From positions 372,001 through 436,000 of the forward strand of contig NZ_CP041983.1 in assembly GCF_014522325.1 (NCBI RefSeq): a DNA stretch of 64,000 bases, in the 5' to 3' direction. Both the position numbers and the translations under genes were made by a program. The DNA is from Lactobacillus sp. PV012 (GTDB lineage: Bacteria; Bacillota; Bacilli; Lactobacillales; Lactobacillaceae). The notes below the pieces were generated by a model. It had not been told where the DNA came from and did no database searches. It saw nothing but the letters and a program-made list of their open reading frames with translations. Position 1 is the stretch's first letter; each line of letters opens with the position of its first letter. Below, piece by piece: positions 40,042-47,060 of the stretch.

Positions 40042-40071
40042 AAAAGGGACCTAGTTTGCTAGGTCCTTTTT
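40042..40071. terminator. bidirectional terminator between trxA and the DUF2507 gene
   Basis: AAAAGGGACCTAG pairs with CTAGGTCCTTTT around a TTTG loop, with A- and T-runs on either side for both strands. Confidence 0.9.
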
Positions 40072-40472
40072 CATTTCTCAGACTGAGTAGTAATAGTTAC
40101 AGAATGATCTTTTGGATGAATAGTAGCGGCTGCCTCAGTAACTTTACCAGTTTCTTTTTGAAGGCATTCTGAAATAATGCCACATTCTAAAGAAAATTCA
40201 GTACTATCACTATCTAAACGATCAGCTACAGATTGGCCCTTAAGTGAAAGCACAATGGTATTGGATTTCTTTTTTTCAATAGTGAGTTCACCAAAGTTTG
40301 CCATTTTGAAGAAGTCTTGTAAATCTTCAAAATTTGAAAGGGCGTATTGGCGACTGATTCGTTTACCTGCCCAATATAAAATGTCGGTTGTATCTTCTCC
40401 CAGAATTGTTGGAAAGAGAAAATCGCGATACAATGAGTTTAAAAAATAAATATGTTCTTGTGATTCTGTCAT
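40071..40472 (-). CDS. DUF2507 family protein (YslB-like)
   Basis: Conserved Firmicutes protein related to the V4R/heme-NO-binding-like fold, of uncertain function. The 133-residue product shows the family blocks LGEDTTDILYWAGKRISRQY and a late cysteine-containing helix (LECGIISECLQ). It is convergent with trxA and lies near murI-rdgB, as in related genomes. No motif tells its ligand. Confidence 0.85.
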   Translation of the reverse strand: MTESQEHIYFLNSLYRDFLFPTILGEDTTDILYWAGKRISRQYALSNFEDLQDFFKMANFGELTIEKKKSNTIVLSLKGQSVADRLDSDSTEFSLECGIISECLQKETGKVTEAAATIHPKDHSVTITTQSEK

Positions 40473-40571
40473 TATCTTTCATTCCTTTTGTCTTCTTTTG
40501 TATTTTAACCTAAAATGGGTACAGGAGAAAATATATTTTACTAAAACTATTTATTTTTAAGGAGGATTTTC

Positions 40572-41363
40572 ATGGATAAACGTCCTATTGGAGTTTTAGA
40601 CTCCGGATTAGGAGGACTAACCGTTTTAAAAAAGGTAGTTGACAAACTACCAAATGAAAATACGATTTTTATTGGGGATCAAAAAAATATGCCTTATGGG
40701 GATAAGAGTCGTCAAGAAATAATCGATTTAACGCGTAAAAGTGTGGATTTCTTATTAAGTAAAAATGTTAAAGTGATTATTTTTGGATGTAATACTGCTA
40801 CAGCTTGGGCAATGGAAGAAATCCAAAAGGAAATTCCAGTACAAATAATTGGTGTAATTCATTCAGGTGCTTTAGCCGCTAGTAAAACAACCGCTGAAAA
40901 TAAAGTTGTCGTGCTAGCTACCCAAGCTACTGTAAAAAGTGAGGCCTATACTAAGCAATTACATAAAAGAAATAGTCAAATTGAAGTTAAAGAACTAAGT
41001 GAACCCCGTTTAGCACCCCTAGTTGAGCAGAATCCTTCTGAAGAAATAAAAAAGCAAGTAGTTAAAGAAAGTTTAGCCCCCCTGAAAGATATTGATTATG
41101 ATACCTTAATCTTAGGCTGTACTCATTATCCGCTATTAAAGAAAGAGATCGAAGAAGTAGTAGGAGAAAATAAAAAAATAGTTGATCCGGCTGATCAAGT
41201 GGCTCAATATACTTATAATGTCTTAAAAAGAGATGAGCTTTTAAATAATGAAGAAAATGCCAAACATGAATATTACACCACAGGGGATGCAGAAAAATTT
41301 AAAGAAATTGCAAGGGTTTGGATGGATGATCCAACTCTAGATGCTGATCATATTGAAGATTGA
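40572..41363 (+). CDS. murI: glutamate racemase
   Basis: Converts L- to D-glutamate for peptidoglycan. The 263-residue protein has DSGLGG at 10-15, and the two catalytic cysteines C73 in FGCNTAT and C183 in LGCTHYPLL, which take the proton from opposite faces. It starts after AAGGAGG and ends eight bases before rdgB. Together they form the conserved murI-rdgB pair. Confidence 0.97.
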   Translation: MDKRPIGVLDSGLGGLTVLKKVVDKLPNENTIFIGDQKNMPYGDKSRQEIIDLTRKSVDFLLSKNVKVIIFGCNTATAWAMEEIQKEIPVQIIGVIHSGALAASKTTAENKVVVLATQATVKSEAYTKQLHKRNSQIEVKELSEPRLAPLVEQNPSEEIKKQVVKESLAPLKDIDYDTLILGCTHYPLLKKEIEEVVGENKKIVDPADQVAQYTYNVLKRDELLNNEENAKHEYYTTGDAEKFKEIARVWMDDPTLDADHIED

Positions 41364-41370
41364 GGGAAAA

Positions 41371-42003
41371 ATGAAATATAACACTCTTTTATTTGCAACA
41401 AATAATATAAACAAAGCTAAAGAAGTTCAGGATGCTTTAAAAGCAGCTAATTTTCCACTAAAAGTAATTACAAATAAGGATTTAGTGGATCCGCCTCATG
41501 TTTTAGAAACAGGAACAACTTTTTTGGCAAATGCTACTTTAAAAGCAGAAAAATTGGCAACTTTTAGTAATTTACCAACTTTAGCAGATGATTCAGGACT
41601 TTGTGTTGATAAATTAAATGGTGCGCCAGGTGTCCATTCTGCTCGTTTTGGTGGTGAGGCCCATAATGATGCGAGAAATAATGCAAAGTTATTGGCTGAA
41701 TTAGGTGGAGTGCCAGCTGAGGAACGTACTGCTACCTTCCATACAACGATGGTAGTTGCATGGCCAGGACATTTTGAACAAAATTTGGTAACTCAAGGAG
41801 AAATTAAAGGAGAAATTTTAAAAACTCTTCGAGGGGATGGAAACTTTGGTTATGATCCACTATTTTATGTTCCTGAAAAAAACAAAACGTTTGCAGAAAT
41901 GACAGTAGAAGAAAAAAATGCTATTTCTCATCGAGGTCAGGCACTAAGAAAACTATTAAAAGAATTGCCAGCCTGGTGGGAAAAGATGGAAAAAGAAAAA
42001 TAA
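41371..42003 (+). CDS. rdgB: XTP/dITP diphosphatase (RdgB/HAM1)
   Basis: House-cleaning enzyme that hydrolyses dITP and XTP to monophosphates. The 210-residue protein has the N-terminal substrate motif FATNNINKAKE, the catalytic acidic block ADDSGLCVDKLNGAPGVHSARF, and the C-terminal GDGNFGYDPLFYVPE and SHRGQALRKL. The ATG at 41371 stands after TTGAGGG; an upstream ATG at 41341 is inside murI and lacks spacing. Confidence 0.95.
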   Translation: MKYNTLLFATNNINKAKEVQDALKAANFPLKVITNKDLVDPPHVLETGTTFLANATLKAEKLATFSNLPTLADDSGLCVDKLNGAPGVHSARFGGEAHNDARNNAKLLAELGGVPAEERTATFHTTMVVAWPGHFEQNLVTQGEIKGEILKTLRGDGNFGYDPLFYVPEKNKTFAEMTVEEKNAISHRGQALRKLLKELPAWWEKMEKEK

Positions 42004-42019
42004 AAGTGTGTCTTAATTG

Positions 42020-42559
42020 ATGAAGAAAAAGATACTACTAATTTTAGGAGTACTAATAATTATATGCGGGATGGGAGTCATTTATTATAAGATTACAACA
42101 AGGGTGCAGAATGAATATCCTATTTTAGAAGCGAAAACAACAATGAATGATTTTACTGCGACATCGTTTGTAAATATCTATAATAATGGAGAAGTTAAAG
42201 CAGCAAGCTTTAAAAATAAAAAGTTTGAAAAGGCAGTTAGTGTTGACCCAGATATATTTGTAGATCATACCAATAAAGACAATTCTATATCCAATACTAT
42301 TAACATTAAAATGTTGAATAAAAATAAAGAATTAAATAGTGAATCGAAGTACATTGAAATTATTAACTATATTGCCAGATATAGTAATCATATGATTTTC
42401 GTATTAAATATTTTCAAGGTAAATAATCAGTACTATGTATTTCTAAAGTATAATGCAGGCGTATCGGATGATGGTACACTATATAAATTTAACAGTAGAC
42501 TAACTAAAATTTGTACGTTAGATTCAAAGGTAATAGTAGGTTTGAGGAAAGCAGGTTAG
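42020..42559 (+). CDS. uncharacterised membrane-anchored protein
   Basis: I do not recognise this 179-residue protein. It has a single N-terminal hydrophobic helix (about residues 5-23, LLILGVLIIICGMGVIYY) preceded by lysines, so it is a signal-anchor or signal-peptide protein with an extracytoplasmic domain. The rest is beta-rich, polar and lysine-rich, without enzyme motifs or cysteines besides one near the end. No lipobox is evident. The start is uncertain: TTG at 42017 and ATG at 42020 are adjacent and the ribosome binding site is weak. It follows rdgB by 16 bases, where other Firmicutes have a metallophosphatase gene. Confidence 0.65.
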   Translation: MKKKILLILGVLIIICGMGVIYYKITTRVQNEYPILEAKTTMNDFTATSFVNIYNNGEVKAASFKNKKFEKAVSVDPDIFVDHTNKDNSISNTINIKMLNKNKELNSESKYIEIINYIARYSNHMIFVLNIFKVNNQYYVFLKYNAGVSDDGTLYKFNSRLTKICTLDSKVIVGLRKAG

Positions 42560-42577
42560 TTAAAGGCAGCTGATAAT

Positions 42578-42612
42578 AAAAAGGTCGTCAATGTATGATA
42601 TTGACAACTTTA
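42578..42612. terminator. bidirectional terminator between the anchored protein and MscS genes
   Basis: GTCGTCAAT-type arm pairs with ATTGACAAC through nine bases with a wobble, flanked by AAA/TTT and T-runs on both strands. One bulged base weakens the outer stem. Confidence 0.6.
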
Positions 42613-42639
42613 TAATTTAAAACATTTAGAGCTATTTCA

Positions 42640-43503
42640 TTAGGTAAGAGTAATATTTAATTCTTGTAAATTTTTAATATAGGCAGAAAAGTAAGCTGCT
42701 TTAATTGCAGTTTGGGAACCAGAGACAACTTGGAAATGAACTTGGTAAGTTAAACTATCGCCATTTTGTTCAATTAATCCTCGAATTTCTGGTCCTTTTT
42801 TTATTTGAGAAGGAAATTTATTTTTGAGTTCTTTATTGGCAAGATTAATTGCGTGACGAACAAGTTTAACATCGCTACTACTAGCAATTTGTAAATCGAT
42901 ATTAAATCCTACACCGCCACGCGTAACATTTTCAACAACAGTAATTTGACGATTAGGAATATAAATTATAGTACCGTCAGAATTTTTAAGGCGAGTTGTT
43001 CTTAACCCAAAAGCTAGCACAGTTCCTGTATATTGATTAATGTTTACAATGTCACCAACATCAAATTGTCCCTCACTTAAGATTACCAATCCATTAACTA
43101 AGTCACTTACGAATCCTTGTGCTCCCATCCCTAGTGCAAGTGAGACAATACCAGCACTAGCAAGTAAGGTGCCAACGGGTAGTCCAATAATACTTAATAT
43201 TTCATATAAATAAAAGAATAGTAAAGTATAGCGGAAAATATTCATTGCTAATTGGGTGAAAGTCCTTTTCCGCCCAGTCATCTGTCTTTGAAAGTGTTTA
43301 TTATGAAGTAAATACTTACTTAGAACTCGTGATCCTACACGCCAAAGAATTAAGAAAATCATGCTTAAGATGACTAATTGAAAGAGTTTGTTGGTTAAAT
43401 TATGAGTAATATCATTCCAATCGATAGTTTGCAATTTTATTTTTTTACTAGTTGAAGTAATATTTTTAAGAATTGATGTCTGTGTATTCAAATTTTCTAC
43501 CAC
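42640..43503 (-). CDS. small-conductance mechanosensitive channel, MscS family
   Basis: Tension-gated channel that releases solutes on osmotic downshock. The 287-residue protein has three hydrophobic segments, and the pore-lining helix region contains the repeated glycines and alanines of the family (LASAGIVSLALGMGAQGFVSDLVNG). A beta domain with GTIIYIPNRQITVVENVTRG follows, then a C-terminal alpha/beta domain. The length agrees with YkuT-like members. It has a clear terminator and is divergent from the ytxG-like gene. Confidence 0.92.
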   Translation of the reverse strand: MVENLNTQTSILKNITSTSKKIKLQTIDWNDITHNLTNKLFQLVILSMIFLILWRVGSRVLSKYLLHNKHFQRQMTGRKRTFTQLAMNIFRYTLLFFYLYEILSIIGLPVGTLLASAGIVSLALGMGAQGFVSDLVNGLVILSEGQFDVGDIVNINQYTGTVLAFGLRTTRLKNSDGTIIYIPNRQITVVENVTRGGVGFNIDLQIASSSDVKLVRHAINLANKELKNKFPSQIKKGPEIRGLIEQNGDSLTYQVHFQVVSGSQTAIKAAYFSAYIKNLQELNITLT

Positions 43504-43613
43504 CTATAAAACTAATTTAACTATTATAACAAAAATACAGGCACTATTCATTGTTTGAAAAAATAATTAATGCTAGACTTTATATAAGAGAGTAATTAAA
43601 TGGAGGACAATAC

Positions 43614-44045
43614 ATGACTATTTCAATCGGTGCGTTAGCCGGATTAATTGCTGCTATTGCATTTTTAATTTTAGTGTTGTTTACACTACCTGTACTTGTT
43701 AATTCAAATAGAACAATGAAAGAGCTCAATAAAACAGTTTCTACAACAAATAAAAGTGTAGAATTATTAACTGAGCAGACAAATGTTTTAATGGATGAAA
43801 CACAAGAATTACTTGCTAAAACTAATGTATTAATGGAAGATGTAAATGGCAAAGTTGCCGATCTTCAACCAGTTGTGACTGCAGCTGCTGATATTGGAGA
43901 AAGCATTTCAGAAATTAATGATTCTTCAAAGAAGATGGCTACACGTTTTGCAACTTTAGGAGCAACGAAAACTGGCTTTGGTATCGTAACATCATTAGCT
44001 AGTCGTTTATTTGCAAGACGTAAGCGTCGTAAGGGACAAGATTAA
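43614..44045 (+). CDS. ytxG: DUF948 protein (YtxG-like)
   Basis: Small membrane protein of a general-stress family. The 143 residues start with one transmembrane helix (about 5-27) followed by an amphipathic, Thr/Asn/Glu-rich coiled-coil segment (LNKTVSTTNKSVELLTEQTNVLMDE in phase with heptads), and end in a basic RRKRRKGQD tail. It is followed by a ytxH-like gene 20 bases downstream and by ccpA further on. This matches the Bacillus ytxG-ytxH-ccpA neighbourhood. Function is unknown. Confidence 0.85.
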   Translation: MTISIGALAGLIAAIAFLILVLFTLPVLVNSNRTMKELNKTVSTTNKSVELLTEQTNVLMDETQELLAKTNVLMEDVNGKVADLQPVVTAAADIGESISEINDSSKKMATRFATLGATKTGFGIVTSLASRLFARRKRRKGQD

Positions 44046-44065
44046 TAGAAAAGAGAGTAATTATT

Positions 44066-44413
44066 ATGAGTAAAGCAGGAAGTTTTATTTTTGGTACTGT
44101 ATTAGGTTTAGGTGCTGGATTAGTTGCTGCATCTTTGTTAATTCCTGAAGATAAGTCAAAGGAATTAAAGCAAAAAGTAGAAGACTTGAAAAATAATGAT
44201 AAACTTCAAGAATTAAAAACGAAGTACGATAAGGGTACTGAAGCTTTAAAAACACAATTATCATCATTTTCTAATCATGTTGATGACGATTCTGAACTTA
44301 AAGATTTTGATGATATCGTAATTGACGATACTAATAATGATTTAGGTTCTAACGAAAAAGAAGATAATGAAACCATTGATAATTTAAAAAATTCAGAAAC
44401 TGAATTGAATTAA
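44066..44413 (+). CDS. ytxH: YtxH domain protein
   Basis: Glycine-rich N-terminal membrane segment (SFIFGTVLGLGAGLVAASLLIPEDK, with small residues as in YtxH) followed by a helical, highly charged tail. The 115-residue protein is probably a stress-related membrane-associated factor like its Bacillus namesake, but no activity is known. The C-terminus is strongly acidic (EKEDNETID). It shares a transcript with the DUF948 gene and ends at a terminator. Confidence 0.85.
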   Translation: MSKAGSFIFGTVLGLGAGLVAASLLIPEDKSKELKQKVEDLKNNDKLQELKTKYDKGTEALKTQLSSFSNHVDDDSELKDFDDIVIDDTNNDLGSNEKEDNETIDNLKNSETELN

Positions 44414-44435
44414 TTTTGAAAATGGGCACTAATAA

Positions 44436-44465
44436 AAATCAAACGAGTTTATCGTTTGATTTTTT
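44436..44465 (+). terminator. terminator after ytxH
   Basis: AAATCAAACGA pairs with TCGTTTGATTT around a GTTTA loop and is followed by Ts. Confidence 0.92.
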
Positions 44466-44501
44466 GCTTTGTTCTATTAATCAAAATAGGAGAGAATGAG
44501 A

Positions 44502-44771
44502 ATGGATCTTAAGATTTTAGGGCAAATTTTACTATTGATAGTCATAATAATCATAATTATTTCTCCCTCATACCGCAATTATCAACAATATTTAGTAAAA
44601 AAATTAGGCTTTTGGGATGTTTTAATTCCGATTGGAATTATTATTTTTTCGAATTTAGTGGGAATTTTACTAGATGGTATCTATATGGTATTTTTCTTAA
44701 TTCCTTTGGATATTGTCTTTTTATGTTCGGCAATATATACATTTATTAAGGTGAAAAAAGAAAGGAAGTAG
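44502..44771 (+). CDS. uncharacterised small three-helix membrane protein
   Basis: Not recognised. The 89-residue product has three likely transmembrane helices: about 7-21 (eight near-consecutive isoleucines), 37-56 and 60-78. A basic tail (KVKKERK) completes it, suggesting an inside C-terminus. The ATG at 44502 has best spacing to TAGGAGAG; an ATG at 44496 is almost inside that site. The stop codon lies inside the stem of the following terminator. It sits alone between ytxH and pepQ and gives no clue to its partners. Confidence 0.65.
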   Translation: MDLKILGQILLLIVIIIIIISPSYRNYQQYLVKKLGFWDVLIPIGIIIFSNLVGILLDGIYMVFFLIPLDIVFLCSAIYTFIKVKKERK

Positions 44772-44790
44772 ATTAATCTACTTCCTTTTA
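44760..44790. terminator. bidirectional terminator between the small membrane gene and pepQ
   Basis: AAAGGAAGTAGATT is followed immediately by its complement AATCTACTTCCTTT, a near-perfect palindrome serving both convergent genes. It includes the stop codon of the upstream gene. Confidence 0.9.
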
Positions 44791-44793
44791 TTC

Positions 44794-45900
44794 TTAATCT
44801 TTTGGAGAAATGTATTTTAAATCTTTACCAGTTTTAGTAAATGTTTCAAAACCATTTTTGGTAACTACACCACAGTCTTCGATACGAACACCAGCTACAT
44901 TTGGAATATAAATTCCTGGTTCAATTGAGAAACACATTCCTTCTTGTAAAACAATGTCATTACCTTCCATAATTTGAGGCTCTTCATGAACATTTAAACC
45001 GATTCCGTGGCCTAGGCGGTGAATAAAGTATTCCCCATAACCTGCTTTAGTGATAATATCTCGAGCAACTGCGTCAAGTTCACTAGCAGTAATACCTGGT
45101 TTTGCGGCATCAATAGCTGCTTGTTGTGCTTCACGATCTACTTCATAGATTTCTTTTTCTAAATCAGTTGGTGTTCCATAGGCTACAGTTCGACTTGAAT
45201 CAGAAGCATATCCTTCATGCATTGTCCCTAAATCAAATAAAACTAATTCATTAGGTTCAATTTTATTCATTGTTGGACCTAGATGAGGGTTAGCAGCATT
45301 TTTACCAGCTTGAACAATTGTTTCAAAACTTGTATGCATAACACCCTTTTGAAGTTTTAATTGATAGTCAATTTGACCTGCTACATAACGTTCAGTAACA
45401 CCATTTCTTAAAGCGTCAAAGCCAATAGTAAAAGCAAAATCTGCTTCTTCACCGGCTTTTTTAAGCTGCTTAATTTCTTCGTCAGTTTTAAAAAGACGAC
45501 TTTGAGCAATGAAAGGAGATACATTACCGCTGAAGTTAGAATCAGGAAGTGCTCGCTTAAGTTGCTCTAAACGTTCAACAGAAAGATGTTGCTTTTCAAG
45601 AGCGATGTTTTGTGGATTAGCTACGCGTTTTTTGATTAGCTCAGCAATTTTAAGCCAAGGATCTTGGTGGTCTAAATATCCGTAAACTTCACCATTCCAA
45701 GCAGAATTTTTTGCTTCTTCAACATTAAGTTCAGGAGCAAAGATAAATGGAGGTTGATCTTTAAATGCAATTAAAGCAAAAATTCTTTCGTGTGGTTCCA
45801 TACTGTAGCCTGTAAAGTAATTAATACTTAGAGGATCAGAAATGTAAGCAACGTCATTATTTGAGTCAATTAACCATTGACTTAACTTATCTAAATTCAT
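44794..45900 (-). CDS. pepQ: Xaa-Pro dipeptidase (prolidase)
   Basis: Cytosolic M24 metallopeptidase that splits X-Pro dipeptides, part of casein/peptide use in lactic acid bacteria. The 368-residue protein has a creatinase-like N-terminal domain and a pita-bread catalytic half. The five metal ligands are visible: two Asp in [17 protein letters not shown], His in [15 protein letters not shown], Glu in FSIEPGIYI and Glu in VRIEDCG. It is divergent from ccpA, and a cre-like site lies between them, as known for lactobacillus pepQ. Confidence 0.95.
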   Translation of the reverse strand: MNLDKLSQWLIDSNNDVAYISDPLSINYFTGYSMEPHERIFALIAFKDQPPFIFAPELNVEEAKNSAWNGEVYGYLDHQDPWLKIAELIKKRVANPQNIALEKQHLSVERLEQLKRALPDSNFSGNVSPFIAQSRLFKTDEEIKQLKKAGEEADFAFTIGFDALRNGVTERYVAGQIDYQLKLQKGVMHTSFETIVQAGKNAANPHLGPTMNKIEPNELVLFDLGTMHEGYASDSSRTVAYGTPTDLEKEIYEVDREAQQAAIDAAKPGITASELDAVARDIITKAGYGEYFIHRLGHGIGLNVHEEPQIMEGNDIVLQEGMCFSIEPGIYIPNVAGVRIEDCGVVTKNGFETFTKTGKDLKYISPKD

Positions 45901-45961
45901 AAATTCACCTTTTTCAAGTATAATAATATGTTGTTCGTAAAAAGTATAACATATTTTTCAT

Positions 45962-45975
45962 CGCAAACGCTTGCA
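45962..45975. promoter_or_regulatory. cre-like CcpA operator between pepQ and ccpA
   Basis: On the minus strand TGCAAGCGTTTGCG matches the cre consensus TGNAANCGNWNNCA at all but the last base. It is about 60 bases upstream of both starts and could regulate pepQ, ccpA or both. Confidence 0.7.
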
Positions 45976-46029
45976 ATGTCGTAATAATCCTGATAAGTTA
46001 AAATAGAAAAAATATAAAGGTGTGATTTG

Positions 46030-47028
46030 ATGGATAAACAAGATATAACAATCTATGATGTAGCTCGTGAGGCTAAAGTATCAATGGCAACGGTGTCTAG
46101 AGTAGTAAATGGGAATAATAATGTTAGAAAAGAAACTAGAGAACGAGTACTTGAAGTTATTAAACGCTTAAATTATCAACCAAATGCGGTGGCGCAAGGA
46201 TTAGCATCTAAGAAGACTACGACAGTTGGACTGGTAGTGCCAGAATTGACTAATTTACATTTTGCAGAATTATCTAAGGGAATCGATGATATTGCTACAA
46301 TGTATAAATATAATATTATTTTAACAAGTGTAGAAAATAAAATGGTTTCTGATGAAAATGTCATTCAAAATCTCCTTAATAAACAGGTAGATGGGGTGAT
46401 TTATATGGCTGATGAAATGAGTCCTCAAGCACGAGAAGCATTTTTAAGAACTAATACTCCGATAGTTTTAGCAGGAACTGTAAGTTTAAATGGAGAATTC
46501 GATCGAGTTTCAATTGATTATAACGAAGCTGAAAAAGATGCTTTTGAATTACTTTACAAGGATGGCAAAACTAGACTAGGATTAGTAATTTCCAATCCTG
46601 AAGTTGCAATTAACAAAAAAAGAATTGCTTCTTATAGAGAAGTATTGGAAGAAAAAGATTGGGATAAAGAGTATATCTACAGTGGATTAACTTCTTATGA
46701 AGATGGTTATAATTTGGCAAGTAAATTACTGGCTGATGAAATTAATGGGGTTGTCGTAACCAGTGATTTGGTAGCCGCAGGGATTATTCATGGTGTAATG
46801 GATCGTGGCATCAAAGTGCCAGAGGATTTTGAAGTAATTTCAGCAGTTTCGACAAATATCTCTAAGGTCCTACGTCCAACTTTAACTGCAGTTCAGCAAC
46901 CACTTTATGACATTGGAGCAGTAGCAATGCGGATGTTAACAAAGTTGATGAATAAAGAAGAATTAGATGAAAAGCACGTAACATTGCCTTATAAAATTGA
47001 TAAGAAAAATTCTACATTGAACAAGTAA
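46030..47028 (+). CDS. ccpA: catabolite control protein A
   Basis: LacI-family master regulator of carbon catabolite control in Firmicutes. The 332-residue protein has the N-terminal helix-turn-helix and hinge (ITIYDVAREAKVSMATVSRVVNG, then NYQPNAVAQGLASK) and a periplasmic-binding-protein-like core that binds HPr-Ser-P. The ATG at 46030 follows AAAGGTG. The divergent pepQ neighbour, the cre-like site and the nearby ytxG-ytxH genes support CcpA rather than another LacI member. Confidence 0.95.
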   Translation: MDKQDITIYDVAREAKVSMATVSRVVNGNNNVRKETRERVLEVIKRLNYQPNAVAQGLASKKTTTVGLVVPELTNLHFAELSKGIDDIATMYKYNIILTSVENKMVSDENVIQNLLNKQVDGVIYMADEMSPQAREAFLRTNTPIVLAGTVSLNGEFDRVSIDYNEAEKDAFELLYKDGKTRLGLVISNPEVAINKKRIASYREVLEEKDWDKEYIYSGLTSYEDGYNLASKLLADEINGVVVTSDLVAAGIIHGVMDRGIKVPEDFEVISAVSTNISKVLRPTLTAVQQPLYDIGAVAMRMLTKLMNKEELDEKHVTLPYKIDKKNSTLNK

Positions 47029-47060
47029 AAAAGGAAGATCAGTTGATCTTCCTTTTTTAT
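47027..47060. terminator. bidirectional terminator between ccpA and the PBP gene
   Basis: AAAAAAGGAAGATC pairs with GATCTTCCTTTTTT around an AGTT loop. It overlaps the last codon of each convergent gene, making the intergenic space nearly absent. Confidence 0.92.

Noticed and set aside
47027..47060. CRISPR or repeat array suspected from many short inverted repeats in the window
   Set aside because: All are isolated terminator hairpins at gene ends; there are no regularly spaced direct repeats or cas genes.
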